Below are positions 1 through 10,923 of a stretch of DNA of 51,779 nt, piece by piece. A program made the position numbers and the translations under genes. The notes under the pieces were generated by a model, which saw only the letters and a list, made by a program, of their open reading frames with translations, searched no databases and was not told where the DNA came from. Position 1 is the first letter of the stretch; each line of letters opens with the position of its first letter. Source of the stretch: Neelides folsomi. Its lineage: Eukaryota > Arthropoda > Collembola > Neelipleona > Neelidae. The stretch is from assembly GCA_034687125.1 (NCBI GenBank), contig JAQGBZ010000412.1, positions 1 to 51,779 on the forward strand. Reading direction: 5' to 3'.

Positions 1-230
1 TTGTCATGAGAGCATTTATAACTTGATAACAATAAATTAATGTAATGATTCATTTTTGAAAACCTTTAGAAACGCTCCAAATAAAATTCTTTTCCGAATC
101 TTCTCCCTTTAGATTACTAATTCTCACATGTTTGTTTATGTTATTATTTTGAATTATCAGTTTGAACATTGTAATAAACTAAATTTTATTTATAGTTGTT
201 TACATTATTCAAATTATAATCACATAAGTG

Positions 231-2650
231 TCAACCTTGTTTTTGAAATACTTCTTTGCAAGGTCGTTTGAACTCTTGGCCTCTTTCATGGAGCCATTTG
301 TTGGACACTAAAATATGAAATAAAATTTTAAAATTAAAATCTAGCGCTTTATAAAGAATTTCTACAAAACTAGAAATTAATTTAATTACCCCATTTAGAA
401 CCAAGAAGTACAGGACAGGCTGCATGTTTCGTTCTAAAATCAACATCTCCATTTTCATGCATATTGTGCCAAAATAGTGCTGATCCTTTTGTTGGTCGAA
501 CCGCTATGTTCAAATTAGGGAAAACGGTTCCACCTCCAGCTTCAACATCGCTCATATAAAACATAAAAGTTGCTATTCGATTCCCTTCTTTAGGATTCAA
601 ATTACTTATCAAATGACCTCCCTAATAGGAAAACAAAATATTAACATTCAATAAATGATTAAAGCAGTTTATATGGACTTTAAAAAGATTAAGAGATCTT
701 TACATATGAAAAATCATAATGCGGTTCGTAATGTCCTCCGATTCCATAATTGGCAACTTGGAGATCTTCCGCTGATTCCAAATCTAATTGAGTAAGAATT
801 CCAATTCTTTCATTAATTTTTGCCATTTGAGGATTTTCGTCTTCTCTTATCCACGCAGTTTTGCCCACTCGCACGGTGGACGGTTTTGAGCTGCCAGTTA
901 AATGGTTCGAGACTGTTGCTGTTTCAAACTGTTAAAGATATTTAATTTCTAATTAATTAATAAAGATAAAATTTTTAATCAGTGAATAATATATTTAATA
1001 GTCATATTTGTACACAAATAGTTGAAAACATAAAAAGGATAATGATAAACAATTAATCAAGTAAAAGCAGTGAACATTATAGTAGATTAAAGATAAAATT
1101 TTAAAGTTTTAGATTCAATTTCAATTTCTTGGTAAAATTATAAAATACTTTAGGTTGGGCCAGTTGTTTAATTAGTTCAATTTCTTTGTCATGAAGCACA
1201 TCGTGGAAGAGATAAATTAAAGGCGATAAATTGACAATTTCTTCTTTTATCGGAGTAAGGAAAAGATATTTATTTCTTCGTGTGCTATAAGTGCATCTTA
1301 ATTGTGGATCCACTAAAACCTTTGATTCTCCTCTACACAAAGCTTCGTATCTTGATTTGATTGAATAATGACCTTGCAATTTCCCATCTTCTGCCTAATA
1401 ATAAATATTATTGTAATATTAGAATTTAGATTATAATAATTCTTACATTTGAAAATGATATAAAATATTGTCACTGTACTACTGTACTGATTATAATTAA
1501 AAGTTTATTTGGTATATTGGTATCATTATTCCTATTACTTGTACTAATACATCTCCGGATATTTCAATACTGATTTGATCCAATAATGAGTCGAATTCGA
1601 TTCCGGTCGAGGAAGTAAAGAAGTCTTTAGCTAACTCGATAGTATTTTGTATTTGTTGAGCTCCATAAAGGAAGTCCGTGGCTTCAATTTTCATCTTTTT
1701 AATTTCGACAGTTTCACCCGTCTCCATCTCGGTCGAATTGTTTTTTCCATTGTTGAGAATAGTTAGAACTTGGTTCATCCAATCCACAGTATGGGGATAA
1801 TCTTTAGAAATGAAACTTTGTTTTCCAAGTTCAAAGAATTCGCTGGCTGGAATATATTTATCATATTATTTATCATAATTTGCTTTAAACTCATACAAAT
1901 GTGAATGTAACATTAATGTTGAAATAAGTAAATATACAAAATTGGAAAATTATGAACTCACCTTCAAGCTTTAAGGAACAACAATGAGCTCCAAGAAATC
2001 CCTCTACCATCCGAGAAACTTCGAACTTATACGTGTCTTGTAAACGATTAATAGCTAAAGCAGCCCCTTTGACATCCTCATCATTTGGAAATCCTTCGAT
2101 ATTTCGTAGCTCATTCACAGTTTGTATAAGGTCTATGAAAAACGAAAAGGTTCTAGATTTAATTAAGAAATTTGAATTTGTTTAAAATAAGAAGTTTCAA
2201 TTATATAATTATAATTATAAATGTAAATATTTCACCTTCATAATTTCTAACTTGGCTTCCAGCAGACATCAGAAAAGTGTTCAAATCCTTTGCAAGTGTT
2301 TTCAGTACCACAAATGCATTGACTGGATTTTGTAATAGTTTTTCTTTATAGGAATATTTTTCTATGTTTTCGAACCTCTTTAGACTTAATTGAAGTTCTT
2401 GTATTATAAGTTCCTCATTTTTTACATATTCCCTAAGGGAGTTTCCTACGCGTAATTGAAGATGAAGCAAAGAGTCCAATTCCTCTTGAGAATTGAAAAC
2501 ATCACAATGGACAGTCTCAAGTATAAATATCACAAATAACAAAGAGGACAACGAGGAATGAAGTAAGGAATATTTTTTATTTATTGCTTTATTAGCATTT
2601 AGAAACTTTTTATATCTCTTGAAATATTTAAAAATTAAACAATTAAACAT
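231..2650 (-). CDS. Prolyl 4-hydroxylase alpha subunit, tandem copy 1
   Basis: This is an endoplasmic-reticulum enzyme of the collagen prolyl 4-hydroxylase alpha family, which uses Fe(II) and 2-oxoglutarate. Seven exons (2650-2236, 2132-1962, 1846-1539, 1394-1149, 928-704, 621-390, 307-231) join in one frame to give 557 residues; vertebrate alpha subunits are about 535. A hydrophobic signal segment ends near DVFNSQEELDSL, followed by the P4Ha_N region (residues about 47-195) and the peptide-binding region (FFELGKQSF, TVDWMNQ). The catalytic domain has the iron ligands H450, D452 and H521 and the 2-oxoglutarate lysine K531, with the same D-to-H and H-to-K spacing as the human enzyme. It ends in RGQEFKRPC. 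The start methionine precedes a long basic stretch, so the true start could lie further in. Only this copy has an intron (1395-1538) in the segment before LCRGE. It is the 3'-most of three copies on this strand. Confidence 0.93.
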
Positions 2651-3489
2651 TTTAAATTAATTTCTCTCTTTCTGCAGCTTTGTTTTTAAATATAATCCTA
2701 ATGTTTTTTTAATATAATTTTGTAAGGAATAACATCGTAATATCGTTATAAAATAAATAATGCAAAATCAATTTACCTATTTAGGTATAAAGAGTAAAAT
2801 AATATTTTTTGTTTATTTATATGTACTGTACTTTTAAAGCTACAAACAACAAATATTATTATGTAGTTATTTTAAGTGAGTTCATCAACTAAAAGTTGAA
2901 CTACGAATGACTGTCAAATTTCGTTGACTGAAGCGAAAGAAAAGTAACTGTGTTGAAGACGCGGAGCGTAAAGAGAATTCACATAAAAGAAACTCTGTGA
3001 ATGTGTCTTTTTACAGGTTGCTTTAAACGATAGAACTTTAGCGGATTCTCACTTGATGCATTAAGGACAACTCGTGCGTTTTTGGCATCAAGAAAGGAAA
3101 TTTATAGCTTATATGAAGTGACGAGGAAGTAAGGAACTCACACCATCACATGAGACTTGATCAAACTGTTGGCTCTGAATCTTCCCATTGTGCACTGTAG
3201 AACAAGAGAGGAATGAGCATTCAAGATTAATCAATTATTGAGAATACCTAACTGTATTTTCCCAACCATATACCTAAATTCTTACAATCAGTAAATGTAT
3301 AAAGAAATGTCGATAACGAAATTTAATGAGAGATGCCAATAATTGAATTGATTAAAATTATTGAAGACCTTTTTATACTTTATTATTAATATAAATATGT
3401 ATTTGATTAGATATTTTGCTTGTAAAATTATGTTTTGTAAGTGACAATATGATAAATAAAATACATAATAAATATAATCATGGCTAGAT
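2651..3489 (-). promoter_or_regulatory. Intergenic region upstream of hydroxylase copy 1
   Basis: No coding sequence is visible. It must hold the promoter and 5' leader of copy 1 and the 3' end of copy 2. The block at about 2930-3075 resembles blocks upstream of the other two copies: GAAGACGCGGAGC at 2955-2967 and TTCTCACTTGATGCATTAAGG at 3046-3066. Confidence 0.4.
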
Positions 3490-5670
3490 TTATTCTTTAA
3501 TGCATGGTCTTTTGAATTCTTGGCCCCTCTCGTGAATCCATTTATTTGAAACTGTAATTAAAAGGTATATTCTATAATATGAAAAATAGAATATAGTATA
3601 GAAAAATATAGTACCGCATAATTTAATTATATTAATCTTAACAAGAATCGTAATATCATAAGATAAAACTATGTGATTATTTAAATGCATTGAAAACTTC
3701 TTACCCCATTTAGAACCAAGAAGAACAGGACAAGCAGCGTGTTCCGTTCGAAAGTCAACATCTCCACTCTCCAGCAAATTGTACCATAATATTGCTGCTC
3801 CTTTAATTGGCTCCACGACTAAATTTAATTGTGGAAAAACGGTTCCTCCGCCAGCTTCAACTTCGCTCATATAAAACATAAATGTTGCTATTCGATTGCC
3901 TTGTTCAGGATCAATTAAAATATCTCCCTAAAATTATAATAATTAAGTAATGACTTCCACATTATTTCACAAATATTATAGGTTTGTTTCACTCTACTTA
4001 CATGCGTAAAATCATAATGCGGCTCATAATGTCCACCAATTCCATAATTAGCAACTTGAAAGTCTTCTGCTGATTTTAAATCTAATTGAGAAACGATTTG
4101 GATCCTCTCAGTAATTTTTTTAATTAAAGGATGATCCGCTTCATCAAACCATGAAACTTTGCTAGTTCGATCCTTTGACTCTTCCAAGTCACCAGTCAAA
4201 TAGCTAATTACTGTCCCTGTTTCAAGCTATGTACCAAAATATCGTTTAAATATTAATAAATGACATGTTTTGAATATTAATTATAAGTATTAATTATAAG
4301 TAGGATAGAAATAAAAATAATAAGTTGATTGTTTTACATTAGGCCGGGAGAGTTCCTTTATTATTTCAATTTCCCCATCAAAAATCACATCATGGAAAAG
4401 ATAAATTTTGGGTGATATATTGATAATTTCTTCTTTGATTGGGCCAATTAATAGATATGTACTATTTCGACTGCTATATGAACATTTTAATTGAGGATTT
4501 GCCAAATTTTTAATTTCCCCTCTGCATAGACTCTTGTATTTTGATTGTGGCACTTCATCTAATTTCATATCAAAATATGCCGAATTATCAAATTGTTCGT
4601 GAATTGGTGTCAAATTAGAATTTTCATTGAATTCATTCTTTTTTTGAATTCTCTGAACATTATTCAGAATCTTGATGGTTTCAGCTTTCATCTCATTATT
4701 TGCAGTATTTGGTTTGTCTTTGTTAAGAAGATTCAAAACTTGGTTCATCCAATCCACAGTGTGCGGATAATCTTGTGAAATGAAGCTCTGCTTTCCAAGT
4801 TCAAAGAAATCACTAGCTGCAAAATGAATGATAAAATTCTAAATCTGTATTTTTCATACAAACACTACTTACTTATTGTTAGATTATACAGGGTGGGCCA
4901 TAAGTTGCTTTCATTTTTATACGATCTGTTTATTTAAAAAAGAAAGTAACTTATGGCCCACCCTGTACATAACAGTATAAATATTGATTATCTTTTCATT
5001 ATGATTATTAGATAATATTTTTTTCCAACTTTTACTTATTTACCTTGTAGCTTGAATGAGCAACAATGACTTCCAAGAAATCCGTCGACCATTTGTGAAA
5101 CATTGAATTTGTATGTGTCTTGCAAACGATTAATTGCCAAAGCTGCTCCTTTAACATCTTCTTCATCGGGAAATCCTTCCACGTTCCGAATGTCATTTAC
5201 ACTTAATATAAGTTCTAACAAAATCAAAATAATTATCTTTAGCATTTCATTTAAAATGTAATGATAATATATTTATGTATAGTCTAATATTATGTAAATT
5301 CACCTTTATAATTTTTCTTTGTTTCTTCAGCAGATTTCAAAAACGTGTTCAAATCTTTTGCAAGAGTTTTTAATACCACAAATGCATTGACAGGATTATG
5401 TAAAAGTTTTTCTTTATAAGAATTCTCAATGTTTTCGAATCTCTTTTGACCCAATATGAGTTCTTGAATTTTGAATTCTTCATTTTTCACATATTCTTTG
5501 AGAGTGTCTCTTACGCGCAATTGAATTTGAATCAAAGAATCCAACTCTTCTTGAGAAAGATAAATTCCACAATTCACAATTTTAAAAATGAATATCACAA
5601 AGAACAAAAAACACAATGAGGATCGAATTATGGAGTAACGTTTTCTGATTTTTTTATTAAAATTATTCAT
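3490..5670 (-). CDS. Prolyl 4-hydroxylase alpha subunit, tandem copy 2
   Basis: Second paralogue of the same family. Six exons (5670-5304, 5214-5044, 4816-4338, 4226-4002, 3927-3705, 3551-3490) give 508 residues. The second exon is exactly 171 nt and the HxD exon exactly 225 nt, as in the neighbours, which shows recent descent by tandem duplication. A signal peptide (FLFFVIFIFKIVNC) precedes the N-terminal dimer region. Iron ligands H409, D411 and H477 and the co-substrate lysine K487 are all present. The loop after HYDF is three residues shorter than in the other two copies. The segment that is split in copy 1 is continuous here. An 81-bp inverted-repeat element lies in the intron 4817-5043. 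All key residues are intact, so it is probably active. Confidence 0.94.
4887..4967. mobile_element. 81-bp TA-flanked inverted-repeat MITE
   Basis: The ends are 26-bp inverted repeats, starting TACAGGGTGGGCCATAAG, with one mismatch, and are separated by only about 29 bp. Each end carries a TA, as expected from TA target duplication by a Tc1/mariner-type transposase. There is no coding capacity. It sits in the intron between exons 2 and 3 of hydroxylase copy 2 and could fold into a long hairpin in the pre-mRNA. The family assignment is inference; the repeat structure is directly visible. Confidence 0.85.
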
Positions 5671-6444
5671 TTTTTAAGTACTAGAAATATTTACACCTTT
5701 ATTTATTTTTAAAATTTTTATTTGTGATTTCAAAATAATATTTATAGAGGAATGCATATAAGTAAAATATTGTATAAAATAAATAACGGTTTTGTTTTTT
5801 GTATTTAAAATATGCCAATTTTTTAATAATTTTCTCTTTTACAAATGTATGTATATATTAGAGTATTTTAACGTAAATAGAGATATTACAATCAAGTCAA
5901 GGCTTGAAATTAAATTGACTTTCAAATATCATTTCCTCAAATGGTGAATAAACCTAACGGGTTCGAAGATGCGGAGCCCAGAGAAAAGAATCGTCTCGAA
6001 TGAAAGAAACTCAATGTTTTTTGTTTCGAAAAATTGGAGCATCTTTGTGGGCTTCTCACTTGGATCCTTGGATCATTAAGGTCGACTATGGTCGATTATT
6101 GTGGTTACCGGTCACATTAGAATAGGTCTATTATAAGTTATATTATATGTAGTGGGCTATAAAGAAAAGATTCGAGGAATGAATGAAAAGATTGTTTCAT
6201 ATCGAGAAAGAAGTAAAGATGAGAGTGAGAGTAATGTGAAGATAAGGTGCAATACAATTTATCAATAGGTACATTTCACCCTGTATACTCCACTACAGTA
6301 AGTATTCTCCATATGTGTAATAAGTATTTATGAATATGATATTTTATATGAAAAAATATATTTAAATTACGTCCATTTAAAATTAAAAATGTCCGAATGA
6401 ATGCTTATTAAATTAAGAAAATACATATTATTTATGATTAGTTT
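5671..6444 (-). promoter_or_regulatory. Intergenic region upstream of hydroxylase copy 2
   Basis: No gene is seen. The block at about 5940-6085 repeats the motifs found upstream of copy 1: GAAGATGCGGAGC at 5965-5977, GAAAGAAACTC just after it, and TTCTCACTTGGATCC...CATTAAGG at 6053-6081. The upstream region was therefore duplicated together with the gene. Confidence 0.4.
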
Positions 6445-9082
6445 TTATTTTATTGGTGGTTTTATGCATGGTCTTAGGAATTCTTGACCCCTCTCATGAA
6501 TCCATTTGTTTGAGACTGAAAATAATTAAAAAAAATAATTAAATTCATAAATAAAATATATTTAATAAGTTTGAACCAACAATGAACCTCTATTGACTAT
6601 AAATGTGCTTACCTATCTGTATAGGTATCAAACCTCTGCAAAAAGTGAGCTTTTCGCTTACTTTTAGTCGTTAATCACAGTTCAGTTCAGTACATTATAA
6701 TTTATAAAAGATTAGAGTAAGTGAACTGAGCTGAACTGAACGAGAATGGCATGCCGAGCATAGTGATCTGAACTGAACTGACATTGAGCGTTGGAGGAAA
6801 AATAGTGAACTGATTGTAAGCTAATCGCTGATGTAATCAGTTTAGAATATTGAATAATACAACAGTTTGATAAATATAATGTAGGTATTACAATGGGAAC
6901 TTTTCGCTCCCTTGCCATTCGCTTATTGTTAGCGCATTGTAATAAAAAAAAGTACCGACAGTGAGCTGAACTGAGCGAAGGTGTTATAGTTTATGGTAAA
7001 CAAAGTAAACTGTGCTGACAAAGGAAAATAATTTCGCTCGTTCAGAACTATGCAGAGGTTTGATAGGTATTAATAATAAAAAATAAATCATTCAATTTAT
7101 CATGTTAGAAGCCGATTTGTGTAATTTTAGTATGTAGAATTATTTTAATTTATTTAAATAAATTACCCCATTTTGAACCAAGAAGTACTGGACAAGCAGC
7201 ATGGCGTGTTCTTAAATCTACATCTCCGTTATCCAACAGATTGTGCCAAAATATAGCTGATCCTTTAGAAGGTAGAACAGCTAAATTCAAATAGGGAAAA
7301 ACGGTTCCTCCGCCTGCTTCAACATCGCTCATATAAAACATAAAAGTTGCTATTCGATTTCCTTCTTCTTGATTTATATTACCTAACAAAAGACCTCCCT
7401 AAAAACCAATTACGACTTTAAATGACTTTCAATTAATAAAGTAAAATAAGTTAAATAAAGTGCCAATCGGTTCTAGTGATATTTTATGAATATTTACATG
7501 TGAAAAATCATAATGAGGTTCATAATGTCCACCAATTCCATAATTGGCAACTTGAAGTTCTTCTGCAAATTTGAGATCTAATTGAGAAATAATTGCTATT
7601 CTCTTATCGATTTTCTCAATTAAAGGTTCATCTTCTTTTTCAAGCCAAGCAATTTTGGTTGATCGATCTTTTGATGCTTCAATTATACCCGTAAAATAAT
7701 TAGTCACAGTCGCTGTTTCAAACTAAGGGTTTTAAATCATTATTGCTACATATTAGTAATTCTTTGAATATAGATTTTAATGATATTTTAATTAAAATTA
7801 TAAATTACATTGTACTGAGCGAGTTCCTTAAGAACTTTAATTTCATTTTCATAGAGCACGTCGTGAAATAAAAGAATTAAAGGTGATAGATTTAGAATTT
7901 CTTCTTTAATTGGACCAAGTATAAAATATTTACTATTTCGACTGCTAAACGAACATTTTAATTTCGAGTTAGCTGAAATCTTGATAACTTCTTCTCTGCA
8001 TAGAGCTTCGTATTTCTTTTTTACTAAAATGTAATCTTGCCAAGTTTCATTTTCTTTTATATTCACATTTAACCAAGTATAATTTGAAACATCATCGATC
8101 GAAGTTAAATTGAAATTTTCATCAATTTTGGTTATGCTTTGAATTTGTCGAACTTCCTTTATAATTTCGTTGGCTTCAAGTTTCATTGCATTTGCTCCAA
8201 TTTCATATGAATCGTCTTTGTTTAGAAGAATCAACGCTTGGTTCATCCAATCCATCGTGTGCAAATAATCTTCTGAAATGAAGCTTTGCTTCCCAAGTTC
8301 AAAGAAGTCACTCGCTATACAAATATCAATATTACGTCTAGGTACTAATATCTATTTAAAATTTTTGCTGGGATTAACTAAAACAGAATAAAATTAGTCT
8401 ACAGATATTGCCAATATTACCTGTATTTATCTAGTACTACTAAATATTTATATTTACCTTGAAGTTTTATGGAACAACAATAAGTTCCAAGAAATCCTTC
8501 CCCCATTTGAGAAGCATCGAATTTGTATATTTCTTGTAAACGATTGATTGCCAAAGCCGCCCCTTTAACATCTTTTTCATCCGGAAATACATCAACATTC
8601 CGGATGTCATTTACGACTGACAAAAGTTCTGGTAAAATTCCAAATATTGTATTAATTATCACTAACTATTTTTCAAATTTTTTATGCCCTAACTAAAATT
8701 AACAACTTTATTTTTTAAATGTAATAAATAATACAGATTGCATACGATTAAAATTTTTCATTTGCTCTTCAGCTGTATCCAAAAGAAAATCCAAGTCCTT
8801 TGCCAATGTTTTAACAACAATAAATGCATTCACTGGGTTTTGCAAAAATTTTCCATTGTTCGAGTTTGAATTTCCAATGTTTTCAAACCTTTTTTGGGTT
8901 AATTTAAGTTCTTCAATTCTAAGTTCTTCCGCTTTCACATAATTCCTAATAAGTTTTTGGAGTTGAAGCTGAATGTGAAACAAAGAGTCCAATTCTTCTT
9001 GGGAGTTAAAAACATCACCAATCACTATTTGAAATAATAAAACCACAAATGAGAATAAAATCAATGACTTTTGATAAACCAT
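6445..9082 (-). CDS. Prolyl 4-hydroxylase alpha subunit, tandem copy 3
   Basis: Third paralogue and the 5'-most on this strand. Six exons (9082-8746, 8628-8458, 8314-7809, 7722-7498, 7398-7167, 6515-6445) give 513 residues. I chose the methionine at 9082 because it directly opens a clean signal peptide (MVYQKSLILFSFVVLLFQ); an in-frame methionine at 9133 would add 17 residues. Iron ligands H408, D410 and H479 and the lysine K489 are present. The last exon is short (71 nt). It encodes the conserved SNKWIHERGQEF tail and a divergent end, RPCIKPPIK. It is separated from the previous exon by a 651-bp intron that is enlarged by a 436-bp inverted-repeat element. Exon lengths of 171, 225 and 232 nt match copy 1. 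Confidence 0.93.
6628..7063. mobile_element. 436-bp non-autonomous inverted-repeat element
   Basis: The terminal inverted repeat is TCAAACCTCTGCA at 6628-6640, and its reverse complement lies at 7051-7063. Perfect 6-bp direct repeats TAGGTA flank it at 6622-6627 and 7064-7069, which look like a target-site duplication. The interior holds many copies of GAACTGA/TCAGTTC in both orientations (6679-6692, 6720-6745, 6765-6782, 6963-6978), like subterminal transposase-binding repeats. The open frame at 6712-6918 encodes nothing recognisable. It is inserted in the last intron of hydroxylase copy 3. The superfamily is uncertain, because a 6-bp duplication fits few common groups. Confidence 0.8.
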
Positions 9083-10923
9083 TTCGTATAACAAATATTT
9101 TAATTTATTAAAAATCGGGGATGACAATATCAATAATATTATTAATTATTTATTAAAAATATTTATATAATCTTAAATCTATTTTTATTTGAGTCTTTTA
9201 ACGTTAACGTCTCAGCTAAGAATAACTATTAATATATTATTTTATTCAATTGTTGTACAGAAGAATCACACTTATCGTTAACGGATTAGTTGAAGTGACG
9301 TATTTTGATGTTTCTTCCTCTTTGTAGAAATTCTCATATAAAAGAATCAATTTGTCCCATCCCAACGGTTGCATAAGAATAAGATACTTTTTAACGGATT
9401 TTGGTGTGTTAAAGCATTAAGTCTACCTTCTTAATGTCGGTTGTAGAGTTTGATACCAAGTATATGTATTAAGTATAGACAGAAAACACCAGGATTCAGC
9501 GAACTGTGAAGATTTTATCACAAAATTCCATCAATTGCAATTGCAAGTGCAGAGTCTTCTCGATCCTCTCACAGTCTCACATTATGTATATCTAGAGTAA
9601 TACACATATGAAATTACTAGTTATAATAGTTATAGCATATACTTACATCTCTGATTCATTCATCTATGGATTCATCTATAATACCCAATATATAATATTG
9701 ATATTTTAGATTGTCAATTTTAAGGACTATTGAAAATACGACAAAAACGGTAGAATTACCCATTAAACAGCCCAATAATATCGTAGCGTACTTTTTTATT
9801 TTCTCAGGAACTCAGGGCTCAAATGAACTTGAAAATTTTCAAATATTTAATGTTCCTGTGATTTTGATGATTTTGATCATGTATAGATCATTACACAGGT
9901 AAAGATATTTCAGCTTATGTTAATATAAGTTGAAAATGATCTTTTAGCCTCATACCATCGCATATTGGTATATTGCAAATATACCTAGATTTTCTTGTAA
10001 TAACAATATTTGGTATGATAAAATGATAAAATGAGTTTTAATTCTTATTTTTTGAATATAAAGAAATTGTAATTATGATTTATTAAAGGGTATAAATTTT
10101 CAAATTTTTTTATCAGGTAATTTCTTTAAAAAATAATTCATGGAACCTCGAGATTTTTATGAGAGGAAAAACGCGGAGGTTGAGGAGGAACTTTAATTAA
10201 TCTCCAGGTGGTTTTATTTTGATCGAGATAATTAAGGGAAGTAATAGGACAAGATTTGGATATAAGATATAGAACAAATAGCCTCAACTTCATATTTTCC
10301 AAGGATGAGCGAGGAAACATAACAAATGTTCAGGATATTCTTTTTCCTCTTTGCCAATTGCGAATTTTCTCAAATTTAATAACCAAGTATCTCACTCATC
10401 CTATTCCTCTCAACATCCAATGAGTCGTCTGAGACCCGTGAAATTCCATGTGCTGACCAAACTCACGATGATCATGAGCCGAGACGAGGAAAACTCGTTT
10501 TGGCAAAAGACCGTAAATACACATGTCTTCATATTAAACACGTATAGCTACTTCAAAAGTCAAAACCTGGATGAAGCACATAATATAATATTACTATTAC
10601 TTATCTCCCTACTTTAAACATGAATATGCAGGTGCAATTAGTGAGTAAAGTTAAGGCATGTCCGAAGGATATAATAAAACATAAAATATGAAATGAATCA
10701 AAGCTTATGGCAAGTTAGCTGGAATTGAATGGTCAAGTACCAAATGGTTTCATATTAACTAATATAAGATATATTGGTATATGCTATTGTATATGGAAAG
10801 ATGTGGATGTGAGTAATTAAACAGAGTTCCGACTGGAGATATAAAATAAAGGCTATAAAGGTATTGTAGTAGTTGAATGGGAATATTTAGCAAAGATCCT
10901 CTCCTTCCTCGGACTTACTCTCA
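9083..10923. other. Intergenic region between hydroxylase copy 3 and the Ig/EGF gene
   Basis: This is A+T-rich DNA with no supportable exon. At 9280-9430 there is a weaker match to the blocks upstream of the other hydroxylase copies (AATTCTCATATAAAAGAA and AAAGCATTAAG). The right part must contain the promoter of the gene starting at 10924. Small open frames at 9711-9902, 10138-10320 and 10351-10617 have no splice context or recognisable motifs. Confidence 0.5.

Noticed and set aside
6271..6286. CACCCTGTATA as a further copy of the 81-bp element
   Set aside because: Too short and without a second end.
9337..9344. TATAAAAG as a TATA box for hydroxylase copy 3
   Set aside because: It reads in the plus direction while the gene is on the minus strand.
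10351..10617. 88-codon open frame on the plus strand
   Set aside because: No splice context, no motif, and composition typical of chance frames.
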